Below the pieces are notes generated by a model that had not been told where the DNA came from, made no database searches, and was given only the letters and a program-made list of their open reading frames with translations. This document shows positions 1 to 7,656 of a stretch of DNA of 64,000 nt, one piece after another; position 1 is the stretch's first letter; the number at the start of each line of letters is the position of its first letter. Origin of the DNA: Streptomyces sp. WMMC500 (GTDB taxonomy: Bacteria > Actinomycetota > Actinomycetes > Streptomycetales > Streptomycetaceae); the NCBI RefSeq assembly GCF_027497195.1, contig NZ_CP114905.1:7790001-7854000 (forward strand), read 5' to 3'. The position numbers were made by a program, and so were the translations under genes.

Positions 1-76
1 CGCGGCGGCTTTAAGGGGATTTTCGCCTCCCGGTGATGACATGCGGTAACGCAGTCGTCTGACGGAGGAGACCCCG

Positions 77-313
77 ATGTCCCGTCGTATACGCAGGCTC
101 TCGGTCGCCGGTGCCGCCGTGTTCGCCGTGGCCGGCCTGGCCACCGGCGCGTCCGCCGCGCTCGACAGCGCAGACGAGAAGCCCGAGGTGCGGCTCGTGG
201 TCAACGAGGACCGCGAGCAGACCGGCGCCCCGGGCGGCAGCAAGAAGGACTGCCCGGACAAGGGCGGTTCACAGGCGCCCTCGGGCGCGGCCGAGAACGC
301 GGGCGACCTGTGA
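77..313 (+). CDS. Small secreted protein heading the MoxR operon
   Basis: Encodes 78 residues. The N-terminus has two arginines followed by a hydrophobic alanine/valine-rich stretch (about residues 8-28), which looks like a Sec signal peptide. The rest is a short polar tail with one cysteine and many Gly/Ser/Lys/Asp. The ATG has a strong ribosome site (GGAGGAG, 64-70). Its stop overlaps the GTG of the moxR gene (GTGA at 310-313), so the two are probably translationally coupled. I recognise no family. The signal peptide and the coupling are seen; a cell-surface role is inferred. Confidence 0.7.
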   Translation: MSRRIRRLSVAGAAVFAVAGLATGASAALDSADEKPEVRLVVNEDREQTGAPGGSKKDCPDKGGSQAPSGAAENAGDL

Positions 314-1377
314 CCACCACCACCCCCGCAGGCCCGGGGCCCGCCGCCGCGCCGGGCCCCGGGACTGCGCTCCTGGAGCAGGCGCTCTTCGAGGTCAAGC
401 GGGTGATCGTCGGCCAGGACCGGATGGTCGAACGGCTGCTGACCGCCGTGCTCGCCCGCGGGCACTGCCTGCTCCAGGGCGTGCCCGGCGTCGCCAAGAC
501 GCTCGCGGCGGCCACCCTGGCCACCGTGTCGGGCGGCACGTTCCACCGCATCCAGTTCACCCCCGACCTGGTGCCGTCGGACATCACCGGCACCCGCATC
601 TACCGGCCCTCCAGCGAGACGTTCAGCGTCGAACCCGGGCCGGTCGCCGCCAACTTCGTCCTCGCCGACGAGATCAACCGCGCCCCCGCCAAGGTCCAGT
701 CCGCCCTGCTCGAAGTCATGGCCGAGCGGCAGGTCAGCATCGGCGGCCGGACCATCCCCATGCCCGAGCCGTTCCTCGTCCTCGCCACCCAGAACCCCAT
801 CGAGTCCGAGGGCGTGTACGAGTTGCCCGAGGCCCAGCGCGACCGCTTCCTGCTCAAGGTCGACGTCTCCGCGCCCACCGAGGACGAGGAGCTGGCGATC
901 CTCTACCGGATGAGCGTCGACCCGCCCGCCGCCCGGCGGGTGCTCGGGCCGCACACCCTCGCGGCCCTCCAGCGGCGCGCCGACGAGGTGTTCGTCCACC
1001 ACGCCCTCGCGCAGTACGCGGTCCGCCTCGTCCTCGCCACCCGCGAACTCGCCGCCCGCGGCGACGCCTCCGGCGGCGGCCGGCTCGCCTACGGCGCGGG
1101 GCCGCGGGCCACGCTCGGTCTGGTGGCCGCGGCGCGGGCGCTCGCGCTGCTGCGCGGGCGCGAGTACGTGCTCCCCGCCGACATCGCGGCGCTCGCGCAC
1201 GAGGTCATCGCGCACCGCCTGGTGCTGTCCTTCGACGCGCTCGCCGACGGCGTCACCCCCGAGTCCGTCGTCGACGAGGTGCTGGCCGCCGTACCGCAGC
1301 CGCGGGTCACCCCGCACCAGGCCGAGGACGCCGCCGCGGACCTCGCCGGATCCGGGAAGGCCGGGAGGGCGGCGTGA
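310..1377 (+). CDS. MoxR-family AAA+ ATPase
   Basis: Encodes 355 residues. Walker A lies at residues 57-64 (GVPGVAKT) and Walker B ends in Asp120-Glu121. A sensor-like stretch reads ATQNPIESEG, followed by ELPEAQRDRF, typical of MoxR. MoxR ATPases act as cytoplasmic chaperones that mature or assemble partners carrying VWA domains, and such partners (DUF58 and VWA proteins) follow directly. The GTG start overlaps the preceding stop, and its own stop overlaps the next GTG, so this is a tightly coupled operon. The family call is firm; the substrate is unknown. Confidence 0.93.
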   Translation: MTTTTPAGPGPAAAPGPGTALLEQALFEVKRVIVGQDRMVERLLTAVLARGHCLLQGVPGVAKTLAAATLATVSGGTFHRIQFTPDLVPSDITGTRIYRPSSETFSVEPGPVAANFVLADEINRAPAKVQSALLEVMAERQVSIGGRTIPMPEPFLVLATQNPIESEGVYELPEAQRDRFLLKVDVSAPTEDEELAILYRMSVDPPAARRVLGPHTLAALQRRADEVFVHHALAQYAVRLVLATRELAARGDASGGGRLAYGAGPRATLGLVAAARALALLRGREYVLPADIAALAHEVIAHRLVLSFDALADGVTPESVVDEVLAAVPQPRVTPHQAEDAAADLAGSGKAGRAA

Positions 1378-2333
1378 GCGCGGCGGGCACGGCAGCAGGC
1401 GCGGCGTCCCCGAAGGTGCCCGGGTCGCCGTCGCTGGGCGAACTCACCCCCGAACAGGCGCTCCGGCACCTGCGGCTCCTCTTCACCCGCCGCCCCGACG
1501 GCCTCCTCCAGGGCGAGCACACCGCCCTCGTGCCCGGCCCGGGCGCCGACCCCGACGAGAGCCGCCCGTACGCCCCGGGCGTCGACGACGTACGCCGCAT
1601 GGACTGGAACGCCACCGCGCGCACGACCGTGCCGCACGTGCGGATGACGCTCGCGGACCGCGAACTGACCACCTGGATCGTCCTGGACGCCAGCGCCAGC
1701 ATGGACTTCGGCACCGGCCGGATGGAGAAGCGCGACCTGGCCGTCGGCGCCGCCGCGGCCGTCGCGTTCCTCACCGAGCGCGCCGGCAACCGCCTCGGCG
1801 CCCGGCTCGTCCGCCCCGACGGCATCCAGCACATCCCCGCCCGCAGCGGCCGGCGGCACCTGATGCGGGTGCTGCGCACCGCGCTCGAACGGCCCCGCGT
1901 GCCCGCAGGGCCGCAGACCCACACCCTGGCCGGGGCGGTGGCCGCGCTGCAGCGCGCGGAGCGCCGCCGCGGGCTGGTCGCGGTCGTCTCCGACTTCCTC
2001 GAACCGGGCTGGGAGCAGCCGCTGCGGGCCCTGGCCCGGCGGCACCAGGTCCTGGCCGTCGAGGTCGTCGACCCCCGCGAGCTGGAGCTGCCCGCGGTGG
2101 GGCTGCTGACCGTCGTGGACCCGGAGTCGGGACGGCGCCGGGAGATCCCCACGCACTCCAGGCGCCTGCGGGAGCGGTACGCCGCCGCCGCGGCGGAGCA
2201 GCGCGCGGCGATCGACCGGTCGCTGCGGACCGCGGGGGCCGCGCGGCTGCGGCTGCGTACGGACCGCGACTGGGTGCGGGAGATCGCAAGGTACGCGGCG
2301 GCGCGACGCCGCGGGACGGGCGGTGCGGCATGA
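1374..2333 (+). CDS. DUF58 domain protein (VWA-like fold)
   Basis: Encodes 319 residues from the GTG that overlaps the moxR stop. The DUF58 signature is visible: a YAPGVDDVRRMDW segment followed by NATARTT. After it comes a MIDAS-like LDASASMD motif, as in VWA folds. DUF58 proteins almost always accompany MoxR ATPases and are thought to be their clients, with an envelope-related role. The end overlaps the next gene as ATGA (2330-2333). The last ~15 codons resemble a stretch about 200 bp downstream (see findings). Starting here rather than at the far upstream ATG of the same frame avoids a long region antagonistic to moxR. Confidence 0.9.
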   Translation: MSAAGTAAGAASPKVPGSPSLGELTPEQALRHLRLLFTRRPDGLLQGEHTALVPGPGADPDESRPYAPGVDDVRRMDWNATARTTVPHVRMTLADRELTTWIVLDASASMDFGTGRMEKRDLAVGAAAAVAFLTERAGNRLGARLVRPDGIQHIPARSGRRHLMRVLRTALERPRVPAGPQTHTLAGAVAALQRAERRRGLVAVVSDFLEPGWEQPLRALARRHQVLAVEVVDPRELELPAVGLLTVVDPESGRRREIPTHSRRLRERYAAAAAEQRAAIDRSLRTAGAARLRLRTDRDWVREIARYAAARRRGTGGAA

Positions 2334-2845
2334 CCTCCGGTCCGGCTCGCGCGTGTTCCGGTTCCGCGGTGGGCGCGGCGGTTCCGTCGCTCCTGTCGGC
2401 GTCGCCGGCCTCGTCGGTCTTGCCGGGCCCGGCCCTGCGGGCCGCGGGCGCGGCTGCGTGCGGACGGCGACCCGGTTCGGGAGATCGCACGGCAACCGTG
2501 CCCGCCGGACCGCATCCGGGCGGGCCCGGGGCCGTCGCGGCTCCGGTGCCGCGGCCCGCGTCGCGGGCGGGCCGGGCCCCGTACCCGCGGCGCCCGCCGC
2601 AGCGTGAGGACGGCCGCCGCCCCGACGGCCGCCGGTGCGCGGACACCGGACCCGCCGTACCCGCACGCCGGGTCCCGGCGCCGGACCCGCGCCCGGACGC
2701 CCCCGGGCCCGGTCCGTACCTGCTCGGCTGCGGCCCCGGGTCCGGCGGTTGCCCCGCCGACCGCACCCGGCCGCCCCGCACCTGTCCGCCCCGCAGCCGT
2801 CCGCGCGTCCGCCGCGGCGGCCGTCGCCCCGGAGGTGGCGTATGA
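2330..2845 (+). CDS. Low-complexity Pro/Arg/Gly protein between DUF58 and VWA genes
   Basis: Encodes 171 residues with no recognised domain and no convincing membrane helix. It is very rich in Pro, Arg, Gly and Ala, with seven scattered cysteines. Position favours a real gene: it starts in an ATGA overlap with the DUF58 stop and ends in an ATGA overlap with the VWA start (2842-2845). Against that, third codon positions are less GC-biased than in the neighbours, and a segment near 2448-2496 is a decayed copy of the DUF58 gene tail in another frame. It may be a degenerate or fast-evolving operon member. Confidence 0.45.
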   Translation: MTSGPARACSGSAVGAAVPSLLSASPASSVLPGPALRAAGAAACGRRPGSGDRTATVPAGPHPGGPGAVAAPVPRPASRAGRAPYPRRPPQREDGRRPDGRRCADTGPAVPARRVPAPDPRPDAPGPGPYLLGCGPGSGGCPADRTRPPRTCPPRSRPRVRRGGRRPGGGV

Positions 2846-3792
2846 GCCTCGCCTCGCCCGGGTGGCTCGTGCTGCTCGTGCCGCTCGCCGCCCTCGTCGT
2901 CGCCTACGTCGTCACGCAGGCCCGGCGCAGCCGCTACGCGGTGCGGTTCACCAACGTCGACCTGCTCGACAAGGTCATGCCCCACCGCCCCCACTGGCGC
3001 CGGCACGTGCCGGCCACCGCGTTCTGCGCCATGGCCGGGCTGCTCATCGTCGGCTTCGCCCGGCCCACCGCCGAGACGGAGGTGCCGCGCGAGCGGGCGA
3101 CGATCATGGTCGCGCTGGACGTGTCCGCCTCGATGCGCGCCACCGACGTGCAGCCGTCGAGGTTCACCGCCGCGCAGGACGCCGCCCAGGCGTTCGTGGC
3201 CGAACTGCCCGAGCGGTTCAACGTCGGGCTCGTCACCTTCAGCGGCACCTCCACCCTCGCCCTGCCGCCGACCACCGACCGCGAGGCCATGCGCCGCGCG
3301 CTCGACCGGCTCGACACCCGGCAGGGCACCGCGATCGGCGAGGCGGTGTTCTCCTCCGCCGAGGCCATCCGCACCCTCGACGAACAGGCCGAACGCGAGC
3401 CGCCGCCCGCGCACGTCGTGCTGCTCTCCGACGGGCAGAACACCACGGGCCGCGGCACGCCCGCCGCCGCCGAGGAGGCGGCCGCGGCCGGGATCCCGGT
3501 GTCCACCATCGCGTACGGCACCGAGAACGGCACCATCGACCTGGCCAGCGGGCAGAGCGTGCCCGTGCCGGTCGACGGGCCCGCGCTGGAGGAGCTGGCC
3601 ACCGCGACCGGCGGCGCGTTCCACGAGGCCGCCTCCGGCGAGGAGCTGGAGGCCGTGTACGAGGACATCGGCAGCTCCGTCGGCTACCGCACAGAGGAGC
3701 GCGAGATCTGGCAGTGGTTCGTCGCCGCCGCGCTGGTCGCGGCGCTGCTGGCCGCGGCCACGTCCCTGCTGTGGTTCTCGCGCCTACCGTGA
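2842..3792 (+). CDS. VWA domain membrane protein (BatA-like)
   Basis: Encodes 316 residues. The ATG follows GGAGG at 2831-2835 and overlaps the preceding stop. There are N-terminal membrane segments at about residues 5-25 and 57-75. A VWA domain has a complete MIDAS motif, Asp93-x-Ser95-x-Ser97, and a later LLSDGQNTTG strand. One C-terminal membrane helix follows (from about residue 292). The layout matches BatA-type proteins encoded with MoxR and DUF58. Its probable place is the cytoplasmic membrane with the VWA domain outside. The partner protein is not identifiable here. Confidence 0.9.
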   Translation: MSLASPGWLVLLVPLAALVVAYVVTQARRSRYAVRFTNVDLLDKVMPHRPHWRRHVPATAFCAMAGLLIVGFARPTAETEVPRERATIMVALDVSASMRATDVQPSRFTAAQDAAQAFVAELPERFNVGLVTFSGTSTLALPPTTDREAMRRALDRLDTRQGTAIGEAVFSSAEAIRTLDEQAEREPPPAHVVLLSDGQNTTGRGTPAAAEEAAAAGIPVSTIAYGTENGTIDLASGQSVPVPVDGPALEELATATGGAFHEAASGEELEAVYEDIGSSVGYRTEEREIWQWFVAAALVAALLAAATSLLWFSRLP

Positions 3793-3803
3793 GGAGAACG
3801 ACC

Positions 3804-4727
3804 GTGACCCACGCCCGTACCGGCCTAGGCGAACCCCGCGGCCCCGCGTTCACCGCCGCCGCTCGCACCGGCCCCGCGGCCCCGCGGCCCGCGGCCGGGC
3901 CCCCGCCACCGTCCGCGGCGCACACCGCTCCCGTGCCCCCGTCCCCCACCCTCACCCCGACCCCGCCCCCGGCGCCGCGCCGCGCGGCGAACCGAGCCCT
4001 GGCCGTCGCCGTCGTCGCCGCAGTCCTCGCCGGCGGCGCGGCCGGGTTCGCCGCCGGCGAGCTACGCGGCCCCGCGGGCGGCGAGGAGGCGGCGGCCGGC
4101 GTCCCCCCGCCGGCCGCCGCCGGGCGGAACCCGGGCGGCCTCGACAGCGTCGCCGCCCGGGTGCTGCCCGGCGTGGTGTCCGTGCAGGCCGGCGCACGGC
4201 AGGGCTCCGGCTTCGTCTTCGACGACCGCGGCCGCGTCCTCACCAACGCCCACGTCGTCGGCGGCGCCACCGACGCCACCCTGGTGCTGCACAGCGGGCG
4301 CCGCGTCGACGCCCGGGTGCTGGGCCGCGACACCGGCCGGGACGTGGCGGTCCTGGAGCCGGCCGGGTCGTACGCCCCGCGCCCGCTGCCCATGGGCCGC
4401 TCCGCGGACCTGTCCGTCGCCGACTCGGTCCTCGCCATCGGCTCACCGCTGGGGCTGTCCGGCACCGTCACCTCCGGCATCGTCAGCGCCGTCGAGCGGG
4501 AGGTCTCCCTCGGCGGCGGCGCACAGCAGCGGGCGGTGCAGACCGACGCCTCCATCAACCCCGGCAACTCCGGCGGTCCGCTGGTCGACGCCCGGGGCCG
4601 GGTCGTCGGCATCAACACCGCCATCGCCTCGCTGGACCGGGGCGGCGGCGGCTCGATCGGCATCGGCTTCGCCGTGCCCGTGGAGGACGCGGTCCGGGCG
4701 GCGGACTCGATCATCGACGGCGATTAG
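3804..4727 (+). CDS. HtrA-like membrane-anchored trypsin-fold protease without PDZ
   Basis: Encodes 307 residues from a GTG with GAGGAG at 3791-3796. A Pro/Ala-rich cytoplasmic N-terminus is followed by one membrane helix (about residues 62-86) and an extracellular trypsin-like domain. The catalytic triad is complete: His150 (NAHVV), Asp180 (GRDVAVL) and Ser256 (GNSGGP). The protein ends about 50 residues after the serine, leaving no room for a PDZ domain, unlike most DegP/HtrA proteins. The gene lies 11 bp after the VWA gene and directly before a two-component pair. A surface protein quality-control role is inferred. Confidence 0.9.
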   Translation: MTHARTGLGEPRGPAFTAAARTGPAAPRPAAGPPPPSAAHTAPVPPSPTLTPTPPPAPRRAANRALAVAVVAAVLAGGAAGFAAGELRGPAGGEEAAAGVPPPAAAGRNPGGLDSVAARVLPGVVSVQAGARQGSGFVFDDRGRVLTNAHVVGGATDATLVLHSGRRVDARVLGRDTGRDVAVLEPAGSYAPRPLPMGRSADLSVADSVLAIGSPLGLSGTVTSGIVSAVEREVSLGGGAQQRAVQTDASINPGNSGGPLVDARGRVVGINTAIASLDRGGGGSIGIGFAVPVEDAVRAADSIIDGD

Positions 4728-4730
4728 GTT
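4725..4730 (+). promoter_or_regulatory. -10 element overlapping the protease stop; leaderless start for the response regulator
   Basis: TAGGTT begins on the stop codon of the protease gene and ends six bases before the ATG at 4737. No ribosome site is visible. This spacing is typical of leaderless transcripts in Streptomyces. I see no -35 match. Confidence 0.4.
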
Positions 4731-4736
4731 CGTCCC

Positions 4737-5408
4737 ATGCGGATTCTCGTGGTCGAGGACGAAGAGGACCTGGTGGGCGCGCTCAGGGTCGGTCTGGTGC
4801 GCTCCGGGTACGCGGTCGACACCGCCGCCGACGTGGACGGCGCGCTGGAGAAGCTCGGGGTCAACGAGTACGACCTCGTGCTGCTGGACCTCACCCTGCC
4901 CGACGGCGACGGCCTCGCCGTCTGCCGGGAGATACGCGCGGCCCCCGGCGGCCCGCGGATCCTGATGCTCACCGCCCGCGACCGCCTCGCCGACCGGGTG
5001 CGCGGCCTCGACGCGGGCGCCGACGACTATCTCGTCAAGCCGTTCGCGCTGCCGGAGCTGCTGGCGCGCATCCGCGCCCTGCTGCGCCGCGACGAGGGCG
5101 GCACGTCCGTCGTGGAGGTCGGCGAACTGCGGCTGGACACCGCCAGGTTCGAGGCGTACCGCGGGAGCCGCGCGCTGCGGCTCACCCCCAAGGAGTTCGG
5201 CGTGCTGCACTACCTGATGACCCGGCCGGGCCGCGTCGTCTCCGCCGAGGAGCTGCTGGAGCACGTCTGGGACGAGAACGCCGACCCGTTCACCAACACC
5301 GTGCGCGTCACGGTCGGTTCGCTGCGCCGCAAGGTCACCGGCCAGGACGAGCCGCTGATCGAGACCGTCATCCGGCACGGCTACCGGCTGAAGGAGGAGA
5401 CGCCGTGA
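4737..5408 (+). CDS. OmpR/PhoB-family response regulator
   Basis: Encodes 223 residues. The receiver domain has the acidic pocket (VEDEED), phosphoacceptor Asp51 (VLLDLTLPDGDG), the Thr in LMLTARD and the Lys in YLVKPF. The C-terminal half is a winged-helix DNA-binding domain ending in TVIRHGYRL. It resembles CutR-type regulators in overall layout. The stop overlaps the GTG of the kinase gene, so the pair is coupled. Being next to the protease gene, it may regulate it, which is an inference. The start codon has no Shine-Dalgarno and is probably leaderless. Confidence 0.92.
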   Translation: MRILVVEDEEDLVGALRVGLVRSGYAVDTAADVDGALEKLGVNEYDLVLLDLTLPDGDGLAVCREIRAAPGGPRILMLTARDRLADRVRGLDAGADDYLVKPFALPELLARIRALLRRDEGGTSVVEVGELRLDTARFEAYRGSRALRLTPKEFGVLHYLMTRPGRVVSAEELLEHVWDENADPFTNTVRVTVGSLRRKVTGQDEPLIETVIRHGYRLKEETP

Positions 5409-6727
5409 GGCGGCCCCGGCTGCCGCTCCCGGCGTTCGTCCACACCATCCGCTTCCGGCTCACCGTGCTCTACTCGGTGCTGGTGTTCTGCCTGACCGCG
5501 CTGGTGCTCGGCGGCGCGTACGTCGCGGTGCAGCGCAGCGGCGACGCCCAGCCGGTCAGCAAGGAGCTGCGGGCCGAGAAGCGCGTCGACGGCGTACGGG
5601 TCGGGGACATCGACGTCGTCAAGGCCGAGGACGTCGAGGCCGCCGTCAACTACGAGACGCTGGGCAACCTGCGCACCTTCTCCTTCGCCGTCCTCGGCGG
5701 CGTGGCCGTCGCCAGCCTCGGCACCGGCTGGGTGCTCTCCGGCCGGGCACTGCGCCCCGTACGCGCCATCGCCCGCACCGCCGAGGAGATCCAGGCCGGC
5801 AGCGACCTCTCCCGCCGCATCCGGCTCGACGGCCCCCGCGACGAGCTGCGGATGGTCGCCGACACGGTCGACTCGATGCTCGACCGGCTCGACGGCGCGT
5901 TCGCCGCGCAGCGGCAGCTCGTGGACGACGCCTCGCACGAGCTGCGCACCCCGCTGGCCATCATCCGGGCCAACCTCGACGCGGTGCTCACCGTCGAGGA
6001 GTCGGAGCCGGAGGAGCGCCGGCGGGCCGTCGCCGTCGTCGACCGGGCCACGACGCGGATGACGAGGCTGGTGGAGGACCTGCTCGCGACCGCGCGCCGG
6101 TCGGCCGCCGCGTTCGCGGACGCGGACGTGGACCTGGCGGCGGTGGCGGACGAGGCGTGCGAGGAGTTCGCGCCGCTGGCGGCGGAGCGCGGGCTGTCGA
6201 TCCGCCGCCGGCTGGACGAGGGCCTGGTGCTCATCGGCGACCCGTACGCGCTGCGCCGCGCCGTCGGCAACCTGCTCTCCAACGCGGTACGCCTCGCGCC
6301 CCCCGGCACCGGCATCACGGTCGCGGCCGGCCGTGCGGAGGGCTGGCTGTGGATCGCCGTGCAGGACGCGGGGCCCGGCATCGGCGAGGGCGAACAGGCC
6401 CGGGTCTTCGACCGGTTCTGGCGCGGCGACACCGGACAGGAGGGCCGGCCCCGCGATCGGCACGCGGGTCTTGGCCTGGCGATCGTGCGGCAGATCGTGG
6501 AGTCGCACGGCGGCCGGCCGCGGCTGTTCTCGCGGGTGGGCGCGGGCAGCACGTTCGTGCTGTGGCTGCCCGACCCCGGCGCGGCGGCCGGGGCGCGCGG
6601 TGCCGGCGGGCCGCCGGACGAACTGCCCGCCGGGATGCGCGGCGCGGGGGACGACCGGCCGGGTGACGGCGGGGCCGGAGACGGGGGGCCGGGAGACGGG
6701 GGTGCGGCGGAGGTGCTGCAGAAGTAG
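5405..6727 (+). CDS. Sensor histidine kinase
   Basis: Encodes 440 residues. Two membrane helices (about 20-42 and 92-112) flank a ~50-residue extracellular loop with no cysteine. A HAMP region follows, then the H-box with His178 (DDASHELRTPLA), an N-box (GNLLSNAV), the DAGPGIG motif and a GLGLAIV motif. The last ~50 residues are a Gly/Asp-rich low-complexity tail. It forms a pair with the overlapping response regulator gene. The absence of cysteines in the sensor loop argues against it being CutS. The signal is unknown. Confidence 0.92.
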   Translation: MRRPRLPLPAFVHTIRFRLTVLYSVLVFCLTALVLGGAYVAVQRSGDAQPVSKELRAEKRVDGVRVGDIDVVKAEDVEAAVNYETLGNLRTFSFAVLGGVAVASLGTGWVLSGRALRPVRAIARTAEEIQAGSDLSRRIRLDGPRDELRMVADTVDSMLDRLDGAFAAQRQLVDDASHELRTPLAIIRANLDAVLTVEESEPEERRRAVAVVDRATTRMTRLVEDLLATARRSAAAFADADVDLAAVADEACEEFAPLAAERGLSIRRRLDEGLVLIGDPYALRRAVGNLLSNAVRLAPPGTGITVAAGRAEGWLWIAVQDAGPGIGEGEQARVFDRFWRGDTGQEGRPRDRHAGLGLAIVRQIVESHGGRPRLFSRVGAGSTFVLWLPDPGAAAGARGAGGPPDELPAGMRGAGDDRPGDGGAGDGGPGDGGAAEVLQK

Positions 6728-6729
6728 GC

Positions 6730-6745
6730 GCCGCCGCGCGGCGGC
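6730..6745. terminator. GC-rich palindrome between convergent genes
   Basis: A perfect 16-bp palindrome (GCCGCCGCGCGGCGGC) sits just after the kinase stop, facing the convergent acyltransferase gene. It could terminate both ways. There is no T-tract. Confidence 0.4.
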
Positions 6746-6767
6746 GGTTCGTACCGCCGGACGGGTC

Positions 6768-7439
6768 CTAGGCCGCGGACTTCACCTTCGTGGCGTACAC
6801 GTCGACGTACTCCTGGCCGGAGAGCCGCATGACCTCGCTCATCACCTCGTCGGCCACCGCCCGCAGCACGTACCGGTCGCGGTCCATGCCCTCGTAGCGG
6901 GAGAAGTCCAGCGGCTCCGCGAAGCGCACCGTGAACCGGGCGATCCGCGGCCGGCCCGCGCCGCCCGGCTGGATCTTCTCCGTGCCCACCATCGCGAACG
7001 GCACCACCGGCGCGCCGGTCATCAGCGTCAGCCGCGCCACGCCCGTACGCGCCCGGTACAGCCGGCCGTCGGGGGAGCGGGTGCCCTCGGGGTAGATGGC
7101 GAAGACCCGGCCCTCCTCCAGGATCCGGCGCCCGGTCATCAGCGCCGCGACGCCGCCCCGGCCGCCGTCCCGGTCCACCGGGATCATCCCGACCGAGGTG
7201 AAGAACCAGGCCATCAGCCGGCCCTTGACCCCCTTGCCCGTGACGTACTCGTCCTTGCCGATGAAGAACACCGGCCGCTTCACGACCAGGCCGAGGAACA
7301 TCGAGTCCACGAACGTGAGGTGGTTGCCGGCGAGGACGACCGGGCCCGTGCCGGGGATGTGCTCGTGGCCCTCCACCCGGGGGCGGTACAGGACACGCAT
7401 GAGCAAGCCGAGAAACGCCTTGATCAGAATGCGGAACAA
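6768..7439 (-). CDS. 1-acyl-sn-glycerol-3-phosphate acyltransferase family protein (PlsC-like)
   Basis: Encodes 223 residues. The acyltransferase H-x4-D motif is present (NHLTFVD), as is the substrate-binding YPEGTRSPDG motif. The N-terminus is hydrophobic, fitting an interfacial membrane enzyme. Such enzymes transfer an acyl chain to lysophosphatidate or related lysolipids in phospholipid synthesis. It is monocistronic and convergent with the kinase. Streptomyces usually carry several paralogues, so the exact acceptor is not certain. Confidence 0.9.
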   Translation of the reverse strand: MFRILIKAFLGLLMRVLYRPRVEGHEHIPGTGPVVLAGNHLTFVDSMFLGLVVKRPVFFIGKDEYVTGKGVKGRLMAWFFTSVGMIPVDRDGGRGGVAALMTGRRILEEGRVFAIYPEGTRSPDGRLYRARTGVARLTLMTGAPVVPFAMVGTEKIQPGGAGRPRIARFTVRFAEPLDFSRYEGMDRDRYVLRAVADEVMSEVMRLSGQEYVDVYATKVKSAA

Positions 7440-7592
7440 GGAAGGATCCTCCGGTCGGGACGGTGACGCCTGCGACGATACCCGCCTGTCCGCGCCCTTC
7501 CCACCCCGGATTCAACCGGCCGAGACGCAGTGTTGCCGTTGATTTCACGAGCACGCCCGCCGCAGGTCTCCCGCGTCCCCGCCGGTGCGCCC

Positions 7593-7598
7593 TAGCAT
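7593..7598 (+). promoter_or_regulatory. Candidate -10 element for the phosphodiesterase gene
   Basis: TAGCAT fits the TANNNT pattern. It would start a transcript near 7605, about 50 nt before the ATG at 7657. No clear -35 is seen. Confidence 0.3.
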
Positions 7599-7656
7599 CG
7601 GGCCGTCTTTTGTCGAGGCGCCGGTGGGGCGCGGGTACGGCGGAGAGGTAGCTGAC

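Noticed and set aside
1089..2666. Long minus-strand frames opposite the MoxR-DUF58 genes
   Set aside because: Shadow of the coding strand: composition is extreme Arg/Pro/Gly and no ribosome site or domain is present.
4443..5378. Minus-strand 311-codon frame over the response regulator
   Set aside because: Antisense to a gene with intact receiver and winged-helix motifs; no independent support.
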